This document shows, piece by piece, positions 21,376-32,999 of a stretch of 64,000 nt of DNA. Within the stretch, counting starts at the first letter, position 1, and the number at the start of each line of letters is the position of its first letter. The notes under the pieces were generated by a model. That model saw only the letters and a list, made by a program, of their open reading frames with translations, was not told the origin of the DNA and made no database searches. The stretch is taken from contig NC_081831.1 in assembly GCF_030867095.1 (NCBI RefSeq), positions 68,338,716 to 68,402,715 of the forward strand, read 5' to 3'. Made by a program: the position numbers and the translations under genes. Source of the stretch: Alligator mississippiensis (taxonomy: Eukaryota > Chordata > Crocodylia > Alligatoridae).

Positions 21376-22405
21376 TAATACTTGTGTTTTGTATACATAT
21401 GGAGATCTGTTACAGCAGGACACCTGGTAACCTCCCAAAACAGGAGGGTGGGAAACACTTTCCTCTGGCTTCTTCCCACATTCCCAGGCTCTGCTACACT
21501 TTAGCTGTTGCTGAGCCCTTGGTGTTTCACAAGATAAACTCCAGATCTTTAGGAAACATCTCTCTTTCCTATTAGCTATAGTTTTTGGATGTTATCCCAA
21601 GACGCGTTTCCTGCCCTTATTCACACAAATGCTATATTGTTCCTGTAAGCATTTTTGCTACTTATAAGGTCTACTGCAGAGCATTACGATTTAATCAGTT
21701 GTCACAATAACTTTTTTTGCTTACATGTTGAGTATTTCCAAACTGGACTTTTAACTCTCATGGGATTTGTTCATTTGGAGGAGGGGATATCTGCAGAACA
21801 TCCCATAGGACCTTTTCAAGTCTTGCATTAAGGAAAATGAAATCTGGCCTTTTAGACGGGCGCAGTTCCACCAGCCACCTTCTAGTGTTGTCATGCCCCC
21901 GTCATTCCCTGACCAAAGTAAAATAAAAATGAATGCATGTCCCTTGGAAGAAGACATTATTCTACTTTGGGAAGATAACATATTATGAGGTCGTAGTGAG
22001 TTCTGTTTTTCTCTTTTCTTGAATGTATATATCATTACTAATGAATGTTTGCAAAATGCTCTGAGTCCAGTAGATGATGGATACTCTGTATGCATGAAGT
22101 ATATTTTAATGATGTTAAACTACTTCCCCACAGTTTTCTGACTCTTATGTTTTGGTTCCCCCTCTACTGCATCAATGTCTCAATTTGAAAAGTAGGATAG
22201 AGGAAGTCAGGTAGGTGTTTCAGTATTACTTGTGCTTCTTTGTTATGGTCAATAACTTTCTAAAGGGAACCTATCTTTGGCCATGGAAATAGAGGAAAAT
22301 ATGAAAAAACAATGATACTTGACAAATGATACTTTTCCTTCCTCCAGTTGCTTCCCTTCCCAGATAACAGGCTAACCAACTAGTTTCTACCCAGAAATGC
22401 ATAGG
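21376..22405. other. Intron stretch, nothing assigned
   Basis: Ordinary AT-rich sequence, no exon, no clear repeat. Confidence 0.35.
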
Positions 22406-23200
22406 CTAGGGACAGGAGTTGCACACAAACTGGTTTAAGTAATCAAAAACTGGTTTAAACCTGTAGCAGAATAGAAGTTCAGTGCACATACACCAGTTGC
22501 AGCTATTCTGAAACTGATTTAAGATAAATCTGGTTGAATATGGTAACAGACTTAACTGATTTAGGTCAAACTGGTTTATAAAACTTCTGTCCTAGACCCC
22601 TTCCGGGTTCAAGTTAAATCAGTCCCCAACATTTTGCAATCCTGAGCTGGGCTGTGCTGTCTGCTCCAGAGAGCAGGGCTGGCCCCGCCTCTCTGCTCTC
22701 TAGCTGGAGCAGTGAGGGCTGGCTAACGGGCTGGCTCACTGCCCCCTGCCCCCCCCCCCCCCCCCAACCCTGGCTGGGATCTGGGGCCAGGGAGGGGCCT
22801 TAAATTTCCCTTCCCTTGAGTATGGAGCTCCACTGCCCTGCCTAACTTGCTTAGTGTGGGCTGTGACTGAACTAAAAATCCCAGAGGCACCTGGAAGCAG
22901 AAAGAGGAAGTGATGAGCAATCCTACAGAGTCCTGCTGCTATCATTGGGGACTGCAAATCCCAGAGATCTCAGGGGAAGCAGGAAGAGGAAATGAATGCA
23001 CAACCCATGCTAGCTACATGCCAGAGAGCCATGCTCTGGCATCCCCAGGCTTGAGCCACTGCAGGAATGTGGCTGCATTTCCTGAATCAAAAGTGAATGT
23101 CTGTTCATTTGCTAATTGATTCAAACTTTGCAGCTTAGACTAACCTGCAAAGGCTGAATCAATTCAGCCTTGGGCTTTTTGACTGTCTGTACTTAGACCT
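22406..23200. mobile_element. Repeat family C copy (AACTGGTTTAA-rich)
   Basis: Seen: about 250 bp beginning CTAGGGACAGGAGTTGCACA and containing several AACTGGTTTAA-type motifs match both tandem units at 52222-52660. A C homopolymer lies at 22748-22766, and two ACTRMAAATCCCAGAG motifs occur near 22872 and 22949. The part beyond about 22660 has no second copy here, and the right border is a guess. Confidence 0.45.
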
Positions 23201-23774
23201 AGAAACTTATATGACCAGTATCATCATCATAATAGGAGCTTGATGGCACCTGTTTCTATGATTGATTTCTATAGTTGTTTCTCCATGGATCATGAGGCTG
23301 TTGGGTGTTTGGTCACTGTTGTGCTAACATTAGCCATGGATTTTCCTGTTTGGGATTTTCACATAGCAGGCTGTCATCTTCCACCCCATTTCTATGATTA
23401 AACTAAGTGATGAGGGAGAGAGAATGGCAAGAAAAGATTAGGTTTTGGAAACTGATAAATATCCAAGTGTACCAGCTGCTGAGGATCTGATCTTGATTTT
23501 AGAAGGCCTAGTCAAGTAAGCACAGATTGCAGAATCCTGAATTAAAGTGAAATAGTAGCTTTAATGTTGCTACCCTTGTTGTACCTAACAAGATTGTTCT
23601 CCATTCTGAAAACAGATTAATATTGATGCTAAGACTGTTCTTTATGCATGTGAACTGTCCCTGAAGTACTCTAGTTGAAGTGTTGCTAGATTTAGTGCTC
23701 TGTTGAAAATTACATCTCTCTAGCCCTAAGGGACTAAAAGTCGCAATATAACCAGTAACAAAGCTATGCTGGGA
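23201..23774. other. Intron stretch, nothing assigned
   Basis: AT-rich sequence with no exon signals and no recognised repeat. Confidence 0.35.
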
Positions 23775-24090
23775 TGCATTGGCGACATGTCCGGGGGTGC
23801 ACGCGCACCCCTTGAGACTGGCGGTGCACTCCCTGCAATCGGCAGACGTAGCTGGTGACGTCTGCGGGCAGTCACCCCTTGTTGCTGACACCGCGGGCAG
23901 CATCTGCGGGCAGTTGCCACTGGCTACTGCCGACTGCCAGTGGCATCTGCGGGTGGTTGCCAACTGCCAGTCAGTACTCGCCATCCCCTCCTCTCCCTTC
24001 CGATGCCACCTGCAAGAGCTCACTGCTGCCGTGCCACCAACACGGCTGCCACCACCTGCAGGTGGTCACCTTGCCCCCAGCCTCCAGGAT
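23775..24090. repeat. CpG-rich repeat-like patch
   Basis: Seen: a 316-bp G+C- and CpG-rich patch within AT-rich intron. It opens with a near-palindrome (GGGGTGC at 23794-23800, GCACCCC at 23805-23811) and contains repeated units like CATCTGCGGGCAGTTGCC and CATCTGCGGGTGGTTGCC. The frames through it are repetitive. Likely a young repeat; an intronic CpG island cannot be excluded. Confidence 0.45.
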
Positions 24091-24286
24091 GAGCTTCATG
24101 AATATTGTCAATTGTATGAAGTGTCTTGAAATTCCTTCATCAGCAATTTGGAAAATTTAAACCCAGATTTGTTGTTTCACTCCCTCTTTCATTCATATAA
24201 CATCCCAGCAAACCAATATTGGCTCTTAAATCTCTTGGGAAGATCTAAGACCAAAATATGTCTTCCCAGTGTCTTCTACATTAGAG

Positions 24287-24482
24287 CAGAGGTTCCCAAC
24301 TGCTGGGCCGCTAAGGGTTGGCTACCAGTCTGCAGGAGGGTTGGCTGGCATACCAGAAGTGATCGGCATACTGTGGACTGGAAGCCAACCCTCTTTTTAT
24401 AGGGTTGGAAAAAGGATTAGCTGTGGGTCCACAATATGCCAGTCACTTCCAGTCCGTGGTCTAAAAAGGTTGGGAACCACTG
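24287..24482. mobile_element. Short hAT-like element
   Basis: Seen: CAGAGGTTCCCAAC at the left and GTTGGGAACCACTG at the right are inverted repeats. CATTAGAG (24279-24286) and CTTTAGAG (24483-24490) are an 8-bp duplication with one mismatch. Interior also partly palindromic (TTGGCTACCAG, GGCATACCAGAAGTG). 196 bp, non-autonomous. Confidence 0.8.
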
Positions 24483-24490
24483 CTTTAGAG

Positions 24491-27400
24491 CCATCCAAAG
24501 GGGAAGGGTGAGGCTGAAACTGTGCTATTTTCATTGCATGCTTCCCTCTAAGGGTAGGGAATTGCCTCCTTGAACATCTCTGGAGAAGAAAAAGGTCTTT
24601 TAAACAGTAGGATGTGTATCCATGCAGGACTTCTGAATACCTCCCAAAGCAGCAAGCTATTCATGCTTCTCCTTGATGTCCTGCCCTCCTATGACAGCCT
24701 GGCTCACTTGGAAGCTGTGCTACCATTGCTGGGCATAAATCCACACTCCTAAGGACAGACAGAAGCCTTGGTCCTGCCAGTATTACCACTGGTGTGTAAG
24801 TGCAGCTCTTCCAATGGTTGCTCTCGTAGCACCTCCTCTCGTGGAGTCCCAACCACATACCAGCATAGTGCTATTCTAGAAAGGTGCTGCTTACCCTCCT
24901 CTTCACAATTTAGATGTTTTTATCTTTTTGCACAGTTCTTTCAGAACATGTTTGTTCTCCAGGCAGAAGAATGTTTTCCTAGACAGAGGAGACAATACAA
25001 TACATCTGACCCATCTCTTCTATGCACTGGAAGTATCACGTGCTGAAATCAGAACAGATCCAGTATCACCACTGACTGCTTCTCCTGTTTCTGCAGGATC
25101 TGGATTAACCTCACTTATTATGCACCTAAACTGACCACACTTGAGCATGGTGTCTGCATAGACTCCTGTTGCTTGGTTTTCTTTATAAAGACAACACCCA
25201 CTCTCTAGACAACACCCACCACTGGCCAAATTCTGTTGCCCTACTTCAACTTATCTGTGATGGAAATTTGGTTTTATGAGTCTCAGTTCTCTGTGTCTTG
25301 ATTAGAGAAACTGGCTATGCTTTGTGCTGCCAGCCCTGCTTTTACGTGCTCTTAAGCACCTTTCTAAACTCTCCTCAGCAATTTTGGTACAGGAAGGCTG
25401 CCAGGAGAAACCTGGCAGCAAATGCTATAGTGCTGCTTCTGACATCTTGCTCTTAGCTACATAGAGAACGTGCCTGTGCCTGTTACTTGGGAATCTGAAT
25501 CGCTCAGTCTGTCTTAAAAGGATGTAGCTGAAGTACCTCAGTACTGTCATTTAATATTTAGAAAGAAAGATCTTATCCTTGAATAAGGAAAACTTAGTGC
25601 AACTGATGCAGCAAAGGTAAAAGTCTAAACATTAGTCTAGAAGTGGCAACTGGATGACTAAAATCCAGTTATAAAAGAAAACTATTAAACAAGGTTTTAT
25701 ATGAGAAATAAGACCTAGATTCTCCTTTTCCTTGAGTCTTGCACATAAATATTTTTCAGTTTCTGCAAAAGGGCTGGGGAAAGGGTCATAGTAGGAAAAC
25801 AGATCACCTTTGAATTGGGATTCTCTTCTACTTTTGACTAGGAAGTAGATCGGGCTCTGTTATGTCTGGTAGAAAATCAGACTTGAAGGAAACTATTCAA
25901 ATGCAAAAAAAAAAAAAAGTTTGTCAAATGCATAAGTGCATTTATGGTATGGTCGCAGGGGTAATGCAAGTCATTCTAGGAAGGGAGCTGATGAGAGAAA
26001 AATATGTACTTGGATAATGAGGGAACAGACCTATAAACCTATACTCGTTAAAAAAACCCTATACCTATAAACAGACCTATACTCATTTAAAAAACAAAAC
26101 AAAAACAACAAACCCTCTTGTTCAATGTGTTTTGGTGGAATTAGGAGTCTCGTTATTTTTCTTCCCAAATGTCTGTATTTATAGCTTTCGGAAGATGCCA
26201 AGTATGCATCTCATCTTTCAACAATCTGTTTTAATTGCAGTGTGTGCTGTACCTGCTCACCTTTCATCTACCCACTTTGGAATCTACCCTGTTATTCTCC
26301 TCCTTTTGGTCTGAATCCTTTCAAATATAATGTTTTTAATAATAAACATGTTTAGAGATGCTATCTATCACCACACCTCCCCTTTCTTGGTGTGAAATTG
26401 TTTAGTTCTGAAAGGGAGTCTCAGGACAAAGTATAGGAACAAAAATAGGTTTATTCAGCAAAGGAAAATAATTAATAATAAATAATTTGAACATAAGACA
26501 TCCTAGGCAGGGAATTTGATTGGAGATTGTAACATGCCTGGGATGGTAAGTCAGGATGTCAAAAGCCTTTCCAACAGGTACAGCATTTCTTCAGCTGTGT
26601 GGGATGTGCATTAATACAAAATTAGATGCATTACATGATAGATTTACTGCTTTTACTGGGCTTCCCAGATGTAGATCAGATGCATACAGACAAGTAGTTA
26701 CAAAGTTCTGCTGGTAGCAGGCATCATTTTAGCCAAAGTTCTTATTTCAGCAGAGCTTTGACAGAATTTAACTTGGAACCCTTTTCAGCAGCAACTTTAT
26801 GTAATTGTTGCTGGCAGAATTAGAAAGCATTTAATAAAGCAATAATGGTCTGAATCATTATATTGCACAATGATCATTAAACCTATTTGTAATGTAGGGT
26901 GGAGCTTAACTGAAAGAACGTAGCCTGAGGAGAGTGAAACATGCATGTGTGAAGAGATTGAGAAGTTGGAACAGCATCTCTAAAATGACTACCTTTTTAT
27001 AAACCATTTCTAGCATGAATTGTGATGTTTTGTGAAACTTGACAGATTGACTGAATTGGTAACAGATGCTGCGGTATAATGTACTTTTCCCATACTATAT
27101 AGTACACTGCACTGTTCTTGTCACTTCTGCCAGAGTTGAGAGCAACAGCTTTCAAAGAAACTTCAGAAGTTACTCAAGTGATCCGAATGCAATTCCAGAT
27201 AGGACCGAGAGTCCTAAGTCTTCCTGCCAATTTTAATAATTTTTACATCTACTTTTTTTCTTTTTACCTCTTTTTAGGTATGCCTGAAAGAGATGTAGTA
27301 GCCTTGTTGCTCTTCGTGTAGTAACTGGCTCATGTGCTTTGGACTCTTTCACATACTCCCTATAACAGAGACTTAAGGCCCACTCATTTCTATAGAGTTA

Positions 27401-27660
27401 ATAGCAGAAGGCTCTTGCTCCTTTTGCTCTTAGAGAGGAACAACAAGTGGCAACTTCTGAATAGACCATCTTTCAGGTGGAAATGCGGTATCTATGTATT
27501 AGTATTCTTGGCTCATCCCAGGTGGTATTAAAACTAGTAAATGCCCCTCTTTACAACAGGGACAAGTAGAAAAGAAAGTTGCGGGGGTGGTACCACATAA
27601 CACAGGAGGTGTCTATCTAGGTACTTAATGGGCTCTCTCCATCACTGTACCATCAATCTT
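24491..27660. other. Intron stretch, nothing assigned
   Basis: About 3.2 kb of single-copy-looking sequence. Contains a poly-A run near 25905-25917 and a direct repeat of CCTATAAACCTATACTC-like sequence near 26030-26085. No coding exon or RNA gene recognised. Confidence 0.35.
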
Positions 27661-27663
27661 ACT

Positions 27664-27703
27664 GATTTATTTATTTATTTATTTATTTATTGGGGGGGGG
27701 GGT
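27664..27703. repeat. (TTTA)n(G)n microsatellite
   Basis: Seen: about seven TTTA units followed by a G homopolymer. Confidence 0.85.
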
Positions 27704-27735
27704 AACAGTTTCAAAACTTAGTCACATAGTCCCTG

Positions 27736-28972
27736 TGACAAGACCGGGCCAGGACAGGACCAGGTGTGACCATGACAACCCCGGTGGCTGTATGGCTCCT
27801 GCCCAGCTCAATCACTAAGCTACCTGCCCTTGATTCCTTGCCTGCCATGCCTTGTTTTTATCAAGAGATTAAAGAAGGGCCTTAGAACAAGCCCTAATCG
27901 GTTCTAGTCACCAGCAGGTCCCTCTTAGACTGCTGGTCTCAATTCTGCCCTTAAGTAGAGAGGGCCCTCTTGGGACCCAACATGCCCCAGGGTACCTGTA
28001 GACTTAAGGACTAATTACATGGCTCTCACCATCCCTGTGCCTTGCAGACGTTACCATCTGATTAATCCAATCCATCTCCTTTATAGGGGTTGTGGCCCTC
28101 TTGGCCTCTGCTCCTTGGGTCTTACTGGGTCTTTTAGCTTAGGCCTACTGTGCTGGACCTGGCATCTGGGCTCCAGCCTCTGCCTTGCTCCCGGGCACTG
28201 GGGCTGCTCTGGCCCCAAGCTCTGCCCTTCTCTGGGTTCTGGGGCCTCTGGCCTCAAGCTCTGGCTTTGCTCCTGGGCCTCTGATCCTCTCTCATCTGTT
28301 CCTGGGCTCCAGCTTTGCTCCCAGGCCTCTGGCTGTGCCTTGAGCCTGGCTCCTGTCAGGACTCAAGGCAGTCACCTGCCTCTTAGACAATAATGGGACC
28401 TCCAGATCCACCCCTCAGTCACATCCAAACCACCAGTGAAAGCAGTAAGTTGTATCCTGCTGCCTTAGCGAGTCTTCCCCTTACCCAAGGTTGTGTTCTT
28501 TCCTAAAGCAGTAGTGTTATTCAGCCAGTCCTTAGTGACAGCAGGGTCACCCCAGCATCCCCCTGCAGTCTTCTTGGCCAGGAACTCTTAATCCTGTGGC
28601 TTGCAGGGATAGACTCCCTGGTTTGGATCAACCCCAGGCTTATGTGTCATCTTTAGGCACAGCATGGTCACAGTCCATCCTCAGCAAGCAGCTCCCTGCA
28701 GGGCTCCTTTCCCTTCAGCTTCCAGAGCTAGAGTGTTTGCTGTGGTTCTGGCCAGGGTTTATATGCCCGAAGTGAGCTCTGGAGCCTATTGCTTCAGAGT
28801 TTTTTGTTCCTAGGTACACATTCAAATGGCACACCCAGGAGCAAGTAACTGGAGTTTGTTCATGTGCAGCACATAGAGCCTGGCCAGAGCAGTCCTGGGC
28901 TGCTCTGACCAGAGCAATGTGCTGCACAGGGGGCTAGCTGTGGCACAAGGGTGCTTCGTCACAAGGCTAGCC
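27736..28972. mobile_element. Possible LTR-like element (uncertain)
   Basis: Seen: starts with TGTGACAAGACCGGG and could end at GCTTCGTCACA, giving TGTGAC/GTCACA termini like the LTRs elsewhere in this window. No target duplication matches, so this is weak. Inside, 28140-28370 is a degenerate tandem array of CT-rich units such as GCTCTGGCTTTGCTCCTGGGCCTC, which creates a leucine-rich open frame. A short hairpin with GCAGCACAT and ATGTGCTGC arms lies at about 28865-28926. Confidence 0.3.
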
Positions 28973-29370
28973 AGCAGGGAGCCCATGCACTGAAGTACCC
29001 TTGTGCCCTAGCCAGCCAGGCAGCATCTATACATGCACTGCTGTGCATGAAAAAGCTATGGAGCAGGCTAGTACTTGTACTTACAAGTACTAGGCTTCTC
29101 TGGAGCTTATTATTTTCATAAAATAAGGGTGCACATGTAGATGTGGAGACATTACTTATGAGCTAATTAGTCAGCTCCACAGTAAACTCTTGTGTAGGCA
29201 TACCTGGTAACAGGAACCCTAGGTTCCCTGTTGCTGTCCCCACATGACTAAGGGTACAGAAGCTTCTCTGTTTATACCAACCATACAGTTGGTCCAGTAA
29301 AAGATCCAAGACACAAGAGTTCTTGTGGCTGGTATATCTCCTGGACCATCACAACAATAACATGACCTCA
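28973..29370. mobile_element. MITE-like and family A-related fragments
   Basis: Seen: TAAGGGTGCACATGTAGATG near 29142 resembles a family B end. CAGTTGGTCCAGTAAAAGATCC near 29285 and CTCCTGGACCATCACAACAA near 29340 resemble the family A right end. All diverged, borders unclear. Confidence 0.35.
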
Positions 29371-29984
29371 ATTCCATGTGGCTAAAGGAGTCTTAGGCCC
29401 ACTGAAGATCTACAAGTAACTTGTATTTAGGTTGAATAAAACGTTCAATGTGGATGATGAAGAGTTACTATTTGCAAAAGTCAAATTCTCTTAGGCCAAG
29501 ATCTATCTTGTACAGCTGGCAATAGACACCACACTCCAATTTTGTTTTTTAAAACAGGCTTTAAATATAGTCCAAAACTGAAACAGGATATCAGGGCAAT
29601 AAGAGAAACACCACTGGAGGCATAGATGTATTTTAGAATGTCATCCAGGCTTTCTTGCTAGAAAGTTGCCTTTGAGCAAATGACTTATTTTGGGGGAAAA
29701 AAGCACCAAGTTGTTATATTGGTCTAGCAGGAAAAACTGTGTATAGTTTAATGAATAAAAAATTCCAAATCAGCCTTTGTTCCCTTACCTAGAGGAGCAG
29801 AGCAGGCTAAAGACTTCCAGGGAACCTGAAACAAACCAAAATAGGACAACTGGCAACAAAATAAGTACTGAGAGCTTCAGAGGAATGGCATCTCATGGTA
29901 CAATGTAGGAAGGATGTGTGCCCTCCATCTCTTCTGACTTTATGAAGAAAACTCCTCACTGATTATGGTACAGGGAGGCTGCAT

Positions 29985-30205
29985 GACTTGAAGTATGGAC
30001 TAAGAGTGGAGATATTTGACCTGGGTTCCTGTTTGATTTTGGTCAAATCACTTTGTCTCTCTCTTCCTGCTCACCCTTCCTGTATCTCACCCAGACTGAG
30101 AGCAGTCCTTACAGTTTTATACAATGAGAATCATAATGGGGTCCCAGTGTCAACTGGAGCCCCTAGGCACCCCATAATGCAAATATGTAATAAAGATAGC
30201 TTTTT
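29985..30205. repeat. MIR/L3-type ancient SINE/LINE fragment
   Basis: Seen: GACCTGGGTTCCTG, GGTCAAATCACTTTGTCTCTC and then TTTTATACAATG, ATAATGGGGTCCCAGTGTC and CCTAGGCACC, the recognisable order of an old MIR-like body and tail common in sauropsid introns. Diverged. 29371-29984 and 30206-31255 show nothing else assignable; the A-rich run near 30697-30722 is simple sequence. Confidence 0.55.
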
Positions 30206-31255
30206 TTCATTAGGATCAGGAGTTGAAGTACTGTGGAACACAAATCCCTAATCATGGTCTTGGCTGACCAAAGCTGGCCTCAGTACTGAAGAGCAGGTAC
30301 TCTGTTTACATATTCCGAAAATTCATTAGAGGTGTACTTGGTTTTAGAAATTCTTTAGAATTAAAATTCTTTAGAAACTTTCTTCTGATTTACTTCGATC
30401 AATAAACTTAGCCCTGTCTGAATGAACAAAGAGACCTCTGCAGCATGGCAAACTATGTATGTTATCTGCATAAACCTAAAACCGTATTAAGAGTTCATTT
30501 TTTTTCTTTATAAGCTGCATATTATTAAGTTAAAAATGTACTACTTCATTCTCTCCTTACCTAAAATAATAAAGTAGTTTTGGTACAAATTGGGAACCTT
30601 TCCATGAAACTCCTTGTGTGGATGGTACTCGGCTTCATGCTGCAAGTCAGAAAAATGTAGTAATAAGCTTAATGTTGACATGAAGAAAAGATGTTAATTT
30701 AAAAAAAAAACAAAAAAAAACAAAATCTCAGCCTGTTTTTTTTATAACAAAGACTCTTTATTCTCATGGTCGGAGTAGATTCCAGATATGCATGCCACTT
30801 AGGCAAGGAATAGATAAGGAAACTTCCTGTCTTTGAGAATTGCATGTGCATATAATCAGATATTGCAGTCACACTTTTTACCTGTGCACATCCAAAACAG
30901 GAATGCGTTGTCTTGCTTTTATTCTGTTACTCAAATTCTGCAGATTTTTCTTGGATCCGCTCAGAGCCCACTGATATCACATGAAAGATCCCAGGCATGG
31001 ATCTTGATTGCAGAACACATACAGATCTCTTATTGACTTCTGTGAGAACAGGATCAGGCACCTAATGCTTAATCCTAGTAGCTTTCTGAAGCTGACATAA
31101 CCTCCTGTCTACAGTAATAAATGTTTATCATGGGCTAATAATGTATACATTGAAGTGAAAATAAATTTGTTAGTAATAAACACATTCTTATAAAGGAACT
31201 TCAAGTAGTTTTGGCTAACAATTTAGGTTTAATAAGGGAAAAAATACTTCTCCTC

Positions 31256-31312
31256 CTCTCCCCCCCCCCCCCCCAATTTTATTTTATTTTTTTTTATTTT
31301 TTTTTTGGTGCT
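31256..31312. repeat. (C)n then T/A-rich low-complexity tract
   Basis: Seen: about 16 C residues followed by ATTTTATTTTATTTT-like sequence, 45 bp before the LTR element. Confidence 0.85.
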
Positions 31313-31357
31313 GGCATATCCATCGAGTCCCCTACCCAGCAGCACTGAAATAAGTAC

Positions 31358-32261
31358 TGTGCGGGCCGAGCCCCGATCCCACCTTCGTCGCCATGTGCGG
31401 CGGTGATTCTGATCCCATCCTCGTCGCTGGGGGCGAGCCAGGCCCGTCTTTGCGCACGCGAGCTGTGGCCAGCAGCCCGGGCACGCGGGGTTGGAGAGAA
31501 CCGGCGGTGCAGTTTGCTACGTGCGAGCTAGAATTAGTTACGGAGGCGTAATGGTTGATTGAAAAGATTGTTTACTTACACCCAAAGATGGTATTGGTGT
31601 AGGCTGGACAGGTTTCCAGGCACAGCTCCCGCTTAGATCCTCGCTAGAGGAACACGAGAAATTCGATTGCTCCCACAGAGTTGTTCAGGCTCCGTGGGTC
31701 CGGTTCAAGGTTCGAAAGGTTCCCCGGAGTTGCTTAGGCTCCGCAGGTCCGAAGTTACAGGAAAGGGATACGTCTGGGATTGTGATAGGCGATGGGGAGA
31801 GGCTAGAAGCGAAAGCTCCGTAGGTTCGGTTCTATTGCCTCTATTGCCTGCTTAGGGGAGGCGCATTGGGTCCACGAGGGTCCGCAGCGCTTGGAGATCT
31901 TCACACAGAATCTCTCTCTCTTTCTCCCTCCTCCGGCTTGGGCGAAAACTACCCAAGCCTTTTGTACAGCTAGCAAGCCAATCACTAGCTGCCACGTGTG
32001 CCTGCATTTGGAATTGGCCAATAATATGGCGCGAATCTGAATACAAATGGCGGGAACTCCTTTGCAGCATGTATCACTCATATGCAAAAGAAATGCACCC
32101 TGCAAAGGAGCTGTAATTTGACGGGAAATCCCCCGTTGCACCAGAGTTCTCTCTCGCAGCAGAGAACTCTACCGTGCAAAGAAAGCGACAAATAGCGGGC
32201 AAATAATTTAGCGGTGCCGAAGCGCGCACACAAACAAAAATCACAACTTTGGGTTGTGACA
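31358..32261 (-). repeat. 3' LTR of the LTR element
   Basis: Seen: 904 bp, direct copy of the LTR at 34073-34987, with the boundary set by the TGTGACA end at 32261 and by the target duplication at 31353-31357. AATAAA-like signals are not obvious on the minus strand. Confidence 0.88.
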
Positions 32262-32271
32262 TCCCCCCCTT
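32262..32271 (-). other. Polypurine tract
   Basis: Seen: AAGGGGGGGA on the minus strand immediately before the 3' LTR start (TGTCACAACCC). It would prime plus-strand DNA synthesis in a retroelement. Confidence 0.75.
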
Positions 32272-32408
32272 GCTGAGAGCATAGCTAAATTATGCCATAC
32301 TCTTCCGAGCAATCTAGAAGTTTGTCGTGGTCATCAAACGAGTAAACAAGCCATCAAACAAATACACAAACATAAAGTTCGCTGTCCTGGGATCAAGTTA
32401 CATAACCA

Positions 32409-32591
32409 TCAAGAAATAATAACCAACATAAACACATAATCTGATTCATAACAAAATTGCACGATCAGGGCTTCAGTGGGCATCGAGGCGAGGTCATACA
32501 TCTCCTCACTTTTCTCGGTGATGTCGTCTCTCTTAAGGCTCCTCTTTGCCATACGCTCTGAATTCCGGATCTGTAAACAGAAAACTCTCAA
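32409..32591 (-). CDS. Small ORF in LTR element, possible spliced exon
   Basis: Seen: the frame includes a stretch after a strong acceptor-like TTTTCTGTTTACAG (ending near 32574) and the basic motif MAKRSLKRDD. About 60 codons. No family recognised; coding status doubtful. Confidence 0.22.
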   Translation of the reverse strand: MRVFCLQIRNSERMAKRSLKRDDITEKSEEMYDLASMPTEALIVQFCYESDYVFMLVIIS

Positions 32592-32647
32592 AACAGATTA
32601 ATGACCTTATTCAACAAACTTAAACAATTTTAAACGATTTTCATGGC

Positions 32648-32935
32648 TTAATTAGACGAAATCGTTGAAGATTCATCATCTGGTTCTTCCAAATAATGGA
32701 AACCTAACTCATAAGCTAACTGCCATTGGCCTGCGTCCCCTAAAATCCGAAGCTGCCGCTTGTTAAGTCTGGAATGCTGTAGGAGAAATCCAAACATGTA
32801 TCGCTCCTCTAGGGTTCTTGGTGGCAGTGGTGGGAGATTGGATCCACGTCGTCTGGTGTCTTGAGGCCTGGTCGGGTGTTGACAGTCCCGATCAAAAGAC
32901 AGTCTTGGCTCCATCAGGATACGCAGTCTTGGCAA
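32648..32935 (-). CDS. Small ORF in LTR element, possible spliced exon
   Basis: Seen: 95 codons on the minus strand, preceded by TTCTTTGCCAG, which looks like a splice acceptor. The middle is basic (RPQDTRRRG, RLNKRQLR) and the C-terminus acidic (EEPDDESS). No family recognised. It could be a downstream exon of the element's transcript or a remnant of a longer gene. Its start codon is not certain. Confidence 0.3.
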   Translation of the reverse strand: MPRLRILMEPRLSFDRDCQHPTRPQDTRRRGSNLPPLPPRTLEERYMFGFLLQHSRLNKRQLRILGDAGQWQLAYELGFHYLEEPDDESSTISSN

Positions 32936-32999
32936 CTGGCAAAGAAGATTACTCTCTAATCACGTTTAAATTCCATGGCCATAAGATCTAGCCATGAAA

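Noticed and set aside
28019-28393. 124-codon leucine-rich frame that looks like a membrane protein
   Set aside because: Produced by degenerate CT-rich tandem units; no start context, splice sites or family.
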